Shown here one piece after another: positions 1 to 5,642 of a stretch of DNA of 6,566 bases. The stretch is taken from positions 1 to 6,566 of the forward strand of contig NZ_JZWV01000325.1 in the NCBI RefSeq assembly GCF_000966975.1. The letters are read 5' to 3'. Each line of letters begins with the position of its first letter. The stretch's first letter is position 1. This stretch comes from Streptomyces katrae. Lineage in GTDB: Bacteria; Actinomycetota; Actinomycetes; Streptomycetales; Streptomycetaceae. Both the position numbers and the translations under genes were made by a program. The notes under the pieces are model-generated. The model was not told where the DNA came from, did no database searches, and was given only the letters and a program-made list of their open reading frames with translations.

Positions 1-1077
1 CTGCTGATCCTGGCCCGCGCGCTCCAGGGCGCCGCCGCGGCCGGAATGATCCCGGCCGCGCTGGGACTCGTACTGGCACACACGCCGCCCGCCCGGCGGG
101 CCGCCGCGATCGGCGCCTGGGGAGCGGCCGGCGGACTCGCCGCCGCCGTAGGGCCCAGCCTCGGCGGGCTGCTGGTCGAGGTGTGGGACTGGCGTGCGAT
201 CTTCATGGTCAACGTGCCGCTCGGGCTGCTGGTGTGCCAGGCCGCCCGGAACGCCCTCCCCCGGGAGGAGCCCGCCGGGCGCCGGCTGCCCGACGTCCTC
301 GGTACGGCCGCCCTCGCACTCGGCATCGGCGCGCTGGTGGCCGGCCTCACCCAGGGCGCGGAGTGGGGCTGGACCAGCGCCCCGGTGCTCGTCCTCGCGG
401 TCGGCGGGCCGCTGTCGATCGTCTCGGCCCTGCACCGCTCCCGCCGCCACCCCGCCCCGGCGGTCGACCGGCACCTGTGGCGCGCGCCGGTCTTCGCCCG
501 CTCCAACGTCAGCGCCCTGCTCTTCGGCGCGGGCATGTACGCATGGCTGCTGACCGGCCCCTCCTACCTCATGGCCCGCTGGCACTACACGCCCCTGGAG
601 GCCGGGTTCGGGGTCACTCCGGGCGCAATCCTCGCGATGGCCGGGGCGCTGGTGGTGGGCCGCCGGGTGCCGCCGCGGCTCCAGTGGGCGGCCGTCGTCC
701 TCGGCTCGCTGCTCTTCGCCGCCAACGCCCTGCTGCTGTGGGGCTGGGCCGCGCACTCGACCTCGTACGCCCAGGTGTTCCTGCCCGCCGGTCTGCTGGG
801 CGGTCTCGGCATCGGCACCGCGCTCACCGCGCTCTCCGCGGCGGCCTCCGCCACCCTCCCGCCACAGCGGTTCGCGGCCGGTACGGGCCTGCTGATGACC
901 GCCCGCCAGCTGGGCGGCGCCCTCGGGGTCGCCGCCACCGCCGCCCTGCTCACCGGCGAGGGCGACCGCTGGAGCGGGGTGTTCCTGCTGACGGCGCTCA
1001 CCGCACTGGGCGCGGCGGCGGCCGGCTGGTCGATGCGGGCGGGGAAGAAGGGGCCGGGCCCGCGTCAGACGGCGTAG
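1..1077 (+). CDS. DHA2-family MFS drug exporter, 5'-truncated
   Basis: The frame is open from base 1, so the start lies upstream of the window; 358 residues are visible, ending at TAG (1075-1077). Seen: the fragment opens with ARALQGAAAAGMIPAALG, the fourth-helix region of 14-TM drug:H+ antiporters. Next come GAWGAAGGLAAAVGPSLGG, which fits the proline/glycine-rich antiporter motif C of helix 5, and WRAIFMVNVPLG, the usual helix 6 start in DHA2 proteins. Roughly ten hydrophobic segments follow, with a short charged C-terminal tail. Family knowledge: these are inner-membrane, proton-driven exporters of drugs or metabolites. The substrate cannot be told from sequence. The 3' end overlaps the convergent TetR gene by 13 bp. 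That TetR could control the exporter, but its likely operator lies before its own promoter, so the link is only inferred. Missing from the window: the N-terminus with helices 1-3 and motif A. Confidence 0.93.
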   Translation: MLILARALQGAAAAGMIPAALGLVLAHTPPARRAAAIGAWGAAGGLAAAVGPSLGGLLVEVWDWRAIFMVNVPLGLLVCQAARNALPREEPAGRRLPDVLGTAALALGIGALVAGLTQGAEWGWTSAPVLVLAVGGPLSIVSALHRSRRHPAPAVDRHLWRAPVFARSNVSALLFGAGMYAWLLTGPSYLMARWHYTPLEAGFGVTPGAILAMAGALVVGRRVPPRLQWAAVVLGSLLFAANALLLWGWAAHSTSYAQVFLPAGLLGGLGIGTALTALSAAASATLPPQRFAAGTGLLMTARQLGGALGVAATAALLTGEGDRWSGVFLLTALTALGAAAAGWSMRAGKKGPGPRQTA

Positions 1078-1727
1078 TCCACGGCCGGCGGCCGCTCCGG
1101 GAGCTCGTCCGGGGCGGCCGCGACGGCGCGCAGCCGGCCGAGGATGCCCCGGCCGGCCCGCTCGTACGCCGACGGGTCCTCGTGCAGGACCGAATGGGCG
1201 TTGGCCAGCTCCATCAGCGCCATGACCTCGAACGCCAGCTGGGGCACGTCCGCCGCCTCGAAGCCGGGGCGGAAGGCGCCGGCCAGCCGCGCCTCGTCCA
1301 GCACCCGCTCCACGTAGCCGATCCAGTCGGCACGGGCCCGGGCGACCTCGTCGCGGACCGGGCCGGGGCGGGCGTCGAACTCCGCGGAGACGGAGTAGAA
1401 GAAGCATCCGCCCGGGAAGACCCGGCGCCCGGAGTACTCCAGCCAGCTGAGGAACAGCTGCCACGCCTTGGCGGCCCCGGGCGGTGCCTCGCGCACGGGC
1501 CGTACGACGTGCTCCACGAACACCTCGCGGGCGGCGCGGACCGTCGCGAGCTGGAGGTCCTCCTTGGACCCGAACAGGGCGAACACCCCGCTCTTGCTCA
1601 GGCCCAGGTCCGTGGCGATCTTCCCCAGGGACAGGCCCTCCAGGCCGTCGACCGAGGCGATCTTCACCGTCCGTTCGAGGACGGCCCGCCGCGTCTGGTT
1701 CCCGCGCTCCACGCGTCCGTCTGCCAT
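1065..1727 (-). CDS. TetR/AcrR-family transcriptional repressor
   Basis: This 220-residue protein has the usual TetR length and layout. Residues about 12-60 form the DNA-binding domain, with the helix-turn-helix around 33-57 (LSLGKIATDLGLSKSGVFALFG, ending in the typical S-K-E-D-L). The alpha-helical ligand/dimer domain follows and contains FPGGCFF at 104-110, a motif common in one TetR subfamily of efflux and catabolic regulators. It presumably acts as a cytosolic dimer that leaves DNA when a small ligand binds; the ligand is unknown. The ATG at 1727 is favoured because a -10-like hexamer (TAAGCT) ends 6 nt before it and there is no Shine-Dalgarno, which suggests a leaderless mRNA. An inverted repeat (1742-1757) just upstream of that hexamer points to autoregulation. 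It converges on and overlaps the MFS exporter by 13 bp, so antisense effects are possible. Confidence 0.94.
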   Translation of the reverse strand: MADGRVERGNQTRRAVLERTVKIASVDGLEGLSLGKIATDLGLSKSGVFALFGSKEDLQLATVRAAREVFVEHVVRPVREAPPGAAKAWQLFLSWLEYSGRRVFPGGCFFYSVSAEFDARPGPVRDEVARARADWIGYVERVLDEARLAGAFRPGFEAADVPQLAFEVMALMELANAHSVLHEDPSAYERAGRGILGRLRAVAAAPDELPERPPAVDYAV

Positions 1728-1733
1728 ACGGGC

Positions 1734-1739
1734 AGCTTA
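1734..1739 (-). promoter_or_regulatory. -10 of leaderless TetR promoter
   Basis: Read on the minus strand, TAAGCT (TANNNT form) is followed by six bases and then the ATG of the TetR gene. This places the expected transcription start at or next to the A of ATG. No purine-rich ribosome binding site lies between. The -35 is weak; CGACA-like bases about 20 bp upstream are the best candidate. Confidence 0.5.
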
Positions 1740-1741
1740 CC

Positions 1742-1757
1742 GAACGCACGGTCGTTC
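1742..1757. promoter_or_regulatory. Candidate TetR operator
   Basis: GAACG, a 6-base spacer, then CGTTC form a perfect inverted repeat immediately upstream of the TetR -10 element. A repressor bound here would block RNA polymerase. Size and symmetry match typical TetR-family operators, so autoregulation is the simplest reading. It also faces the wbl promoter region about 90-130 bp downstream, so shared control is possible but not shown. Confidence 0.55.
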
Positions 1758-1835
1758 ACTCTGTCGGCGGGACGGACGGCCGAGCGTTGTCAGAGGGGGG
1801 TGGGATGCTGTCCCCGGCAGGGCCGTGCCCGGTGT

Positions 1836-1853
1836 GTTGATCCCGCGTTGATC
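1836..1853 (+). repeat. Tandem GTTGATC boxes upstream of wbl
   Basis: Two exact GTTGATC heptamers occur at 1836-1842 and 1847-1853, with starts 11 bp apart (one helical turn). They lie 33-50 bp before the wbl start codon. Direct repeats at one-turn spacing are typical of tandem binding by a dimeric activator such as a response regulator. The TTGATC part of the second copy could instead act as a -35 element. Confidence 0.4.
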
Positions 1854-1873
1854 GGATGTCCATCGCGCCCGTC

Positions 1874-1879
1874 CAGGAT
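1874..1879 (+). promoter_or_regulatory. Candidate -10 or SD before wbl
   Basis: CAGGAT ends exactly 6 nt before the ATG at 1886. It differs from TANNNT only at the first base, so it may be the -10 of a leaderless transcript. The AGGA inside it, 7 nt before ATG, could instead serve as a weak Shine-Dalgarno. The two readings cannot be separated from sequence. Either one supports the start at 1886 over the upstream in-frame ATG at 1856, which has no signal in front of it. Confidence 0.4.
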
Positions 1880-1885
1880 CGCCGC

Positions 1886-2122
1886 ATGTCGATGAACACC
1901 ACCTCCGCCCCCGCCTGGTACGACCTCGCCCTGTGCGCCCAGACGGGCCCGAGCTTCTTCTTCCCGGAGCCGGGCTCCTCGCTCCAGGACGCGAAGCGGC
2001 TCTGCGGGGCGTGCGAGGGCAGGGCCGCGTGCCTGGAGTACGCACTCGCCAACGACGAGCGTTTCGGCGTCTGGGGCGGGCTGTCGGAGGCGGAGCGCCT
2101 CGCGCTGCGTCCGCGAGCCTGA
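1886..2122 (+). CDS. wblH: WhiB-like (Wbl) iron-sulfur regulator, WblH-like
   Basis: This 78-residue protein has the Wbl signature: four cysteines at C17, C40, C43 and C49 (C-x22-C-x2-C-x5-C) that bind a 4Fe-4S cluster, then the invariant turn GVWGG at 61-65. Wbl proteins are actinobacterial and usually act by binding region 4 of the principal sigma factor in complex with the cluster. The tail after GVWGG is only 13 residues (LSEAERLALRPRA) and lacks a clear basic DNA-binding patch or AT-hook. Control through sigma-factor contact is therefore more likely than independent DNA binding. An in-frame ATG at 1856 would add 10 residues but has no ribosome binding site or promoter. The symbol rests on size, sequence character and remembered nearness of wblH to ssgD in S. 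coelicolor; the family call is firm, the member call is not. The gene converges on the desaturase with 31 bp between them. Confidence 0.9.
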   Translation: MSMNTTSAPAWYDLALCAQTGPSFFFPEPGSSLQDAKRLCGACEGRAACLEYALANDERFGVWGGLSEAERLALRPRA

Positions 2123-2157
2123 GACCTCGGCCGGCCCGCGCGCGGCTGGGACCTCAG
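2119..2157. terminator. Possible bidirectional terminator between wbl and desaturase
   Basis: The 31-bp gap between the convergent stop codons lies inside an imperfect dyad. Outer arms CTGAG and CTCAG (2119-2123, 2153-2157) include both stop codons. Inner arms are G/C-rich (GGCCG and CGGCTG, with one G-U pair). An alternative short hairpin GGCTG/CAGCC lies at 2144-2159. There is no T-tract, as is usual in Streptomyces terminators. The stem has several mismatches, so this is tentative. Confidence 0.35.
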
Positions 2158-3125
2158 CCCAGACGGGCGGCCATGCGGGCGGCGCGCGCGGCCAGGCGCT
2201 CGTCGAACTTGCGGGCCTCGGAGTCGAGGCCGTTCATGAAGAGCCCGAGCTCCTCCTGTGCCTTCTGGCCCTCCGGGCCCAGCCCGTCGATGTCCATGAT
2301 CTTGAGGAAGCGGATCACGGGGCTGAGCACGTCGTCGTGGTGGATCCGCAGGTTGTAGACCCCGCCGATCGCCATCTGCGCGGCCATCCGCTCGAACCCG
2401 GGCATGCCGTGTCCGGGCATCCGGAAGTTGACGACCACGTCGCGCACGGCCTGCATGGTCAGGTCGGGGGCGAGCTCGAAGGCCGCGGCCAGCAGGTTCC
2501 GGTAGAAGATCATGTGCAGGTTCTCGTCCTGCGCGATGCGCGCCAGCATCCGGTCGCAGACCGGGTCCCCGGACTGGTGGCCGGTGTTGCGGTGCGAGAT
2601 GCGGGTCGCGAGCTCCTGGAAGGCCACGTACGCCACCGAGTGCAGCATCGAGTGGCTGTTGTCGGACTCGAAGCCCTCCGACATGTGCTGCATCCGGAAG
2701 GCTTCCAGCTTGTCCGGGTCCACGGCGCGCGAGGCCAGCAGGTAGTCGCGCATCACGATGCCGTGGCGGCCCTCCTCGGCCGTCCAGCGGTGCACCCAGG
2801 TGCCCCAGGCGCCGTTGCGGCCGAACAGCGTCGCGATCTCGTGGTGGTAGCTGGGGAGGTTGTCCTCGGTCAGCAGGTTGACGACCAGCGCGATCTTGCC
2901 GATGTCGGTGACCTTGGACTGCTGCGGGTCCCAGGCCTCGCCGTCCTCGAAGAAGCCCGGGAAGTTCCGGCCGTCGCTCCACGGGACGTACTCGTGGGGC
3001 ATCCAGTCCTTGGTGACCTTCAGATGGCGGTTGAGCTCCTTCTCGACCACCTCTTCCAGCGCGTACAGCAGCTTGGCGTCGGTCCACGCCTCCGAGCTGC
3101 CGAGGTGGGGAGAGGTGATCGTCAC
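2154..3125 (-). CDS. Soluble diiron acyl-ACP desaturase
   Basis: The 323-residue product belongs to the stearoyl-ACP desaturase (type 2 fatty acid desaturase, DesA-like) family. These cytosolic four-helix-bundle enzymes use O2 and reduced ferredoxin to put a cis double bond into acyl chains carried on acyl carrier protein. Visible diiron ligands: E87 (LLTEDN), E118 and H121 (EEGRH), E171 (FQELATRISH), E201 and H204 (DENLH), i.e. two E-x2-H motifs plus two further glutamates. All six expected ligands are present, so it should be active. The start is taken as GTG (3125-3123) because AGGAG lies 5 nt upstream. An upstream TTG at 3143 would put this Shine-Dalgarno inside the gene. It is probably monocistronic, with a double palindrome in its promoter region suggesting tight repression, perhaps fatty-acid responsive. 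Product chain length and double-bond position cannot be read from sequence. No ferredoxin or reductase partner gene is adjacent. Confidence 0.95.
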   Translation of the reverse strand: MTITSPHLGSSEAWTDAKLLYALEEVVEKELNRHLKVTKDWMPHEYVPWSDGRNFPGFFEDGEAWDPQQSKVTDIGKIALVVNLLTEDNLPSYHHEIATLFGRNGAWGTWVHRWTAEEGRHGIVMRDYLLASRAVDPDKLEAFRMQHMSEGFESDNSHSMLHSVAYVAFQELATRISHRNTGHQSGDPVCDRMLARIAQDENLHMIFYRNLLAAAFELAPDLTMQAVRDVVVNFRMPGHGMPGFERMAAQMAIGGVYNLRIHHDDVLSPVIRFLKIMDIDGLGPEGQKAQEELGLFMNGLDSEARKFDERLAARAARMAARLG

Positions 3126-3129
3126 GGGT

Positions 3130-3134
3130 GCTCC
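3130..3134 (-). promoter_or_regulatory. Ribosome binding site fixing desaturase start
   Basis: On the minus strand AGGAG is followed by five bases (CACCC) and then GTG. This near-ideal Shine-Dalgarno spacing selects the GTG start at 3125 over the more upstream TTG at 3143. Confidence 0.8.
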
Positions 3135-3153
3135 TGGGGACAAAGCGAATTAC

Positions 3154-3167
3154 CTACGGTTCCGTAG
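3154..3167. promoter_or_regulatory. Operator palindrome 1 upstream of desaturase
   Basis: CTACGG-TT-CCGTAG is a perfect 6+6 bp inverted repeat, 29-42 bp upstream of the desaturase GTG. It abuts a second palindrome, and a TANNNT-type hexamer (TAGGCT, minus strand, 3171-3166) spans the junction. A protein bound here would cover the core promoter. Form and size suit a TetR-family lipid regulator; the actual regulator is not identified. Confidence 0.7.
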
Positions 3168-3183
3168 CCTACGGTCTCGTAGG
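3168..3183. promoter_or_regulatory. Operator palindrome 2 upstream of desaturase
   Basis: CCTACG-GTCT-CGTAGG is a second perfect inverted repeat, directly adjoining the first with centres 15 bp apart. Both share the CTACG half-site. The flanks (TTACCTACG on the left, CGTAGGTTAA on the right) mirror each other, so the two palindromes form one larger near-symmetric element, about 3150-3187. This suggests two repressor dimers binding cooperatively. Confidence 0.7.
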
Positions 3184-3307
3184 TTAAGCGTGACATCAGG
3201 GCCAGCCAAGCCCCGGCCGTGGTTGTGCCCGGCTACATCCGGTTATCTACGCAGTTGGAGGGGGCGGCAGAGGCCTCCACGGGGGTGAGAATCACGCCAG
3301 AAGGTGG

Positions 3308-3342
3308 CCGTCCCCTCCGGCCTTGACGGCCGGAGGGGACGG
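3308..3342 (-). terminator. Strong terminator hairpin after ABC-F gene
   Basis: Fifteen perfectly complementary bases on each side (3308-3322 and 3328-3342) enclose a 5-base loop, TTGAC. The stem begins 24 nt after the ABC-F stop codon. No T-run follows, which is normal for high-GC actinomycetes. The stem is symmetric, but only the minus strand has an upstream gene pointing at it. The remaining bases between it and the desaturase operator (about 3188-3307) show no convincing gene or site. Confidence 0.85.
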
Positions 3343-3366
3343 GGTACGGGCCGCAGGGGCCGGCGG

Positions 3367-5013
3367 TCAGTCCTGCCAGAGCGAGGCGCGGACCTCTTCG
3401 GCCGTGGTCGGCCGCAGGCCCCGCTCGCCGTCGAGCAGCAGCCACCGCGTGATCCCGACCGACTCCAGGAACGGCACGTCGTGGCTCGCCACGATCAGCG
3501 CCCCCTCGTACGCCTCCAGGGACTCCCCGAGCCGGCGCACGCTCGCCAGGTCCAGGCTGTTCGTCGGCTCGTCCAGCATCAGCAGCTGCGGAGCCGGCTC
3601 CGCCAGCAGCAGCGCCGCGAGCGCCGCCCGGAACCGCTCGCCGCCCGAGAGGGTGCCGGCCGCCCGGTCCGCCCGGCCGCCCCGGAACAGGAAGTGCGCG
3701 AGCCGCGCCCGGATCAGGTTGTCGGAGGCGTGCGGGGCGAACCGCGCGACGTTCTGTACCACCGAACGCTCGTCGTCCAGTACGTCCAGCCGCTGCGGCA
3801 GGAAACGCGCCGGGACGTGCGTCACCGCCTCGCCCGACACGGGAGGCAGCTGCCCGGCGAGCGTGCGCAGCAGCGTCGTCTTGCCGGAGCCGTTCGCACC
3901 GACCAGCGCGATCCGCTCCGGACCGCGCACCTCCCACTCGCCCGCCGCCCCGGCACCATGGGCCAGGCGCAGATCGGTCAGGGTCAGCACCCGCCGGCCC
4001 GGGGGAACCTGCGTGGCGGGCAGCTCGATGCGGATCGCGTCGTCGTCGCGCACCGCCTCCACCGCCTGGTCCAGCCGCTCGCGGGCGTCCGCCAGTTTCT
4101 CGGCGTGCATCGTGCGGTGCTTGCCCGCCGACTCCTGGGCGGCGCGCTTGCGCGTGTTCATCACGATCTTCGGCTCGCGCTTGCTGTCGTACATCTTCTG
4201 CGCGTACCGCTTGCGCCGGGCCAGTTTGACCTGGGCGTCGGCCAGTTCGCGCTTCTGGCGCTGGACGTCGGCCTCGGCGACCCGGACCATCCGCACGGCC
4301 GACTCCTGCTCGGCGGCCAGCATCCGCTCGTAGTCGCCGAAGTTCCCGCCGTACCAGCGGACTTCGCCGTCGCGCAGGTCGGCGATCTGGTCGACCCGCT
4401 CCAGCAGCTCGCGGTCGTGGCTGACGAGCACCATCACCCCGGACCAGGATTCGACGGCCGCGTACAGGCGCCGCCGGGCCCGCAGGTCCAGGTTGTTGGT
4501 GGGCTCGTCCAGCAGGAGCACGTCCGGCCGGGCCAGCAGCAGGGCGGCCAGCCGCAGCAGGACGCACTCACCGCCCGAGAGTTCGCCGACGGTGCGGTCC
4601 AGACCGGTCCCGGCGAGCCCGAGCTGGTCGAGCACGGCCAGGGCCCGTTCCTCCACGTCCCAGTCGTCGCCGACGGCGGCGAAGTTGGCCTCGGTGGCCT
4701 CACCCGCCTCGATGGCGTGCAGGGCCGTGCGGGCGGTGCGGATACCGAGTGCCTCGTCCACGCGGAGCGCGGTGTCGAGGGTGGCGTCCTGCGGGAGGTA
4801 GCCGAGGGTGCCGGCCACGGACACCTGGCCCCCGGACGGGGTCAGGGCGCCCGCGACGAGCTTCAACAGGGTGGACTTCCCGCAGCCGTTGAGTCCGATC
4901 AGGCCGGTGCGGCCGGGGCCGACGGTCCACTGGAAACCCTCGAAGACGGGGGTTCCGTCGGGCCAGTCGAAGGACAGGGAGGAGCAGGTGACAAAAGTAG
5001 GGGTGTGGCTCAT
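3367..5013 (-). CDS. ABC-F family ATPase (ribosome-associated, possible antibiotic resistance)
   Basis: This 548-residue soluble protein has two ABC ATPase domains in tandem and no membrane segment, which defines class F. Domain 1: Walker A GLNGCGKST (40-48), Q75, signature LSGGE (145-149), Walker B with catalytic E170, switch H199. Domain 2: Walker A GANGSGKTT (372-380), signature LSGGE (455-459), E482, H511. Both catalytic glutamates are intact. The linker (about 221-345) is charged and rich in Lys/Arg around 263-300, fitting the P-site tRNA interaction motif that enters the ribosome. Family knowledge: ABC-F proteins bind the E site and either rescue stalled ribosomes or displace drugs such as macrolides, lincosamides and pleuromutilins (TlrC, LmrC and OleB in Streptomyces). 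Drug resistance here is only a possibility, since no antibiotic cluster genes adjoin. The ATG at 5013 is supported by GGAGG 5 nt upstream. A 199-bp gap precedes it, leaving room for a regulated leader. Confidence 0.93.
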   Translation of the reverse strand: MSHTPTFVTCSSLSFDWPDGTPVFEGFQWTVGPGRTGLIGLNGCGKSTLLKLVAGALTPSGGQVSVAGTLGYLPQDATLDTALRVDEALGIRTARTALHAIEAGEATEANFAAVGDDWDVEERALAVLDQLGLAGTGLDRTVGELSGGECVLLRLAALLLARPDVLLLDEPTNNLDLRARRRLYAAVESWSGVMVLVSHDRELLERVDQIADLRDGEVRWYGGNFGDYERMLAAEQESAVRMVRVAEADVQRQKRELADAQVKLARRKRYAQKMYDSKREPKIVMNTRKRAAQESAGKHRTMHAEKLADARERLDQAVEAVRDDDAIRIELPATQVPPGRRVLTLTDLRLAHGAGAAGEWEVRGPERIALVGANGSGKTTLLRTLAGQLPPVSGEAVTHVPARFLPQRLDVLDDERSVVQNVARFAPHASDNLIRARLAHFLFRGGRADRAAGTLSGGERFRAALAALLLAEPAPQLLMLDEPTNSLDLASVRRLGESLEAYEGALIVASHDVPFLESVGITRWLLLDGERGLRPTTAEEVRASLWQD

Positions 5014-5018
5014 GGAGG

Positions 5019-5023
5019 CCTCC
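5019..5023 (-). promoter_or_regulatory. Ribosome binding site of ABC-F gene
   Basis: Minus-strand GGAGG followed by five bases (CCTCC) and then ATG is a full-strength Shine-Dalgarno. The spacer CCTCC is complementary to GGAGG. A short fold could therefore hide the site, though direct pairing is sterically impossible without a loop. Confidence 0.75.
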
Positions 5024-5055
5024 AGGTTGCGTGAATGGTGCGTGCAACGCGGGGA

Positions 5056-5069
5056 GACAGCCGACTGTC
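5056..5069. promoter_or_regulatory. Inverted repeat in ABC-F upstream region
   Basis: GACAG-CCGA-CTGTC is a perfect 5+5 bp dyad, 43-56 bp before the ABC-F start. It could be an operator in the promoter zone or, if transcribed, a small hairpin in the leader. On the minus strand TGACAG at its edge resembles a -35 element, but no good -10 follows at 17-18 bp, so promoter placement stays open. Confidence 0.4.
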
Positions 5070-5160
5070 ACAAAGGTGTGGGCGTGCTGGCCGGTGTCTC
5101 GGACCTCAGAAGAGCAATGTCCTACTCCGTTTCGACGGCTATGGGGCACCGACGAAGTTA

Positions 5161-5180
5161 CGGGCGGCCGGAGCCGCCCG
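5161..5180 (-). terminator. Terminator after ssgD-like gene
   Basis: CGGGCGGC and GCCGCCCG pair perfectly over 8 bp around a 4-base loop, 32 nt beyond the stop codon of the SsgA-like gene on the minus strand. It separates that gene from the ABC-F gene transcribed in the same direction. If some RNA polymerase reads through or a promoter lies upstream, the same hairpin could also act in the ABC-F leader. Confidence 0.7.
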
Positions 5181-5212
5181 CAACGAAATAAACAGAGGGG
5201 GCTTCGGACGAC

Positions 5213-5629
5213 TCAGCAGGAGCCGCGCATCAGCTCGTCCAGGCTGTGGTCCATGTCCAGGTAGCGGTGCTCCAGGCCGGGCGGGACGAGCTCGCGGGAG
5301 CGCTCCAGGAATCTCTGGATCTCGGCCGTGGTCATCAGCACGATCGCCACCCCCTCCGGCGCGTGGAACTCCACCGTCGTCCGGTCCCCGTCGTACGGGC
5401 GCACGCGGACGTCGCCGCAGCCGGCCGGGTGCTGGATCCCGGACATCAGCAGCTCCCGCGCGAAGGTCCACGAGACCTCGACGCCCTCCAGCGTCGCGAG
5501 GGCCGGGAAGGCCATGCGGACGGCGAAGGGATCCGAGCGGTCGTAGCAGAGGGTGACGGGGACGGTCTCGACCTTCGGGGCGGTGGCGACCAGTCGTGCC
5601 TGTACGGCCTGCTCGATGACAGTGATCAA
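5213..5629 (-). CDS. ssgD: SsgA-like sporulation/cell-division protein (SALP), SsgD-like
   Basis: With the TTG start the product is 138 residues, the normal SALP size. Seen: VTLCYDRSDPFAVRMAF (25-41), EVSWTFARELL (51-61), GDVRVRPY (72-79), VEFHAPEG (86-93), and the C-terminal VPPGLEHRYLDMDHSLDELM, all hallmarks of this family. SALPs occur in sporulating actinomycetes and steer septum placement and cell-wall remodelling; SsgB recruits FtsZ, and SsgD has been linked to wall integrity. TTG at 5629 is chosen because AAGGGAG lies 6 nt before it and MITVIEQ gives a normal SALP N-terminus. A longer frame from TTG at 5707 would add 26 residues of low-complexity sequence with no ribosome binding site. 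The ssgD assignment rests on sequence resemblance and remembered S. coelicolor gene order, so the member identity is less sure than the family. A terminator hairpin follows. Confidence 0.9.
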   Translation of the reverse strand: MITVIEQAVQARLVATAPKVETVPVTLCYDRSDPFAVRMAFPALATLEGVEVSWTFARELLMSGIQHPAGCGDVRVRPYDGDRTTVEFHAPEGVAIVLMTTAEIQRFLERSRELVPPGLEHRYLDMDHSLDELMRGSC

Positions 5630-5635
5630 GGCTCG

Positions 5636-5642
5636 CTCCCTT
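5636..5642 (-). promoter_or_regulatory. Ribosome binding site deciding SALP TTG start
   Basis: On the minus strand AAGGGAG is followed by six bases (CGAGCC) and then TTG. No ATG or GTG is available at a suitable place, so this site is the main evidence for the rare start codon. Confidence 0.7.

Noticed and set aside
1856..1885. Ten-residue N-terminal extension of the Wbl protein
   Set aside because: The ATG at 1856 has no ribosome binding site or -10 at a suitable distance and overlaps the tandem GTTGATC region; the start at 1886 has better signals.
183..1895. Open frame of 570 codons on the + strand across the MFS and TetR genes
   Set aside because: It overlaps two recognisable genes in other frames; its product is Arg/Gly/Pro-rich with no domain, as expected of shadow frames in high-GC DNA.
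1756..3087. Open frame of 443 codons on the - strand over the desaturase and wbl regions
   Set aside because: It is a frame-shifted copy of the desaturase reading, and it runs through an intergenic region and the wbl gene antisense.
3188..3307. Possible small gene between desaturase and ABC-F
   Set aside because: Short frames here lack a ribosome binding site and any recognisable motif, and one runs straight into the terminator stem.
3233..4567. Open frame of 444 codons on the - strand within the ABC-F gene
   Set aside because: Same strand but a different frame from the true ABC-F reading; composition is Arg/Ala/Gly only.
3304..5034. Open frame of 576 codons on the + strand opposite the ABC-F gene
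   Set aside because: It is antisense to a gene with complete duplicated ATPase motifs; the translation is low-complexity and shows no family signature.
4700..5149. Upstream frame from GTG at 5149 as a leader peptide or N-terminal extension of ABC-F
   Set aside because: It runs in a different frame far into the ABC-F gene and has no ribosome binding site, so it is not a plausible short leader peptide.
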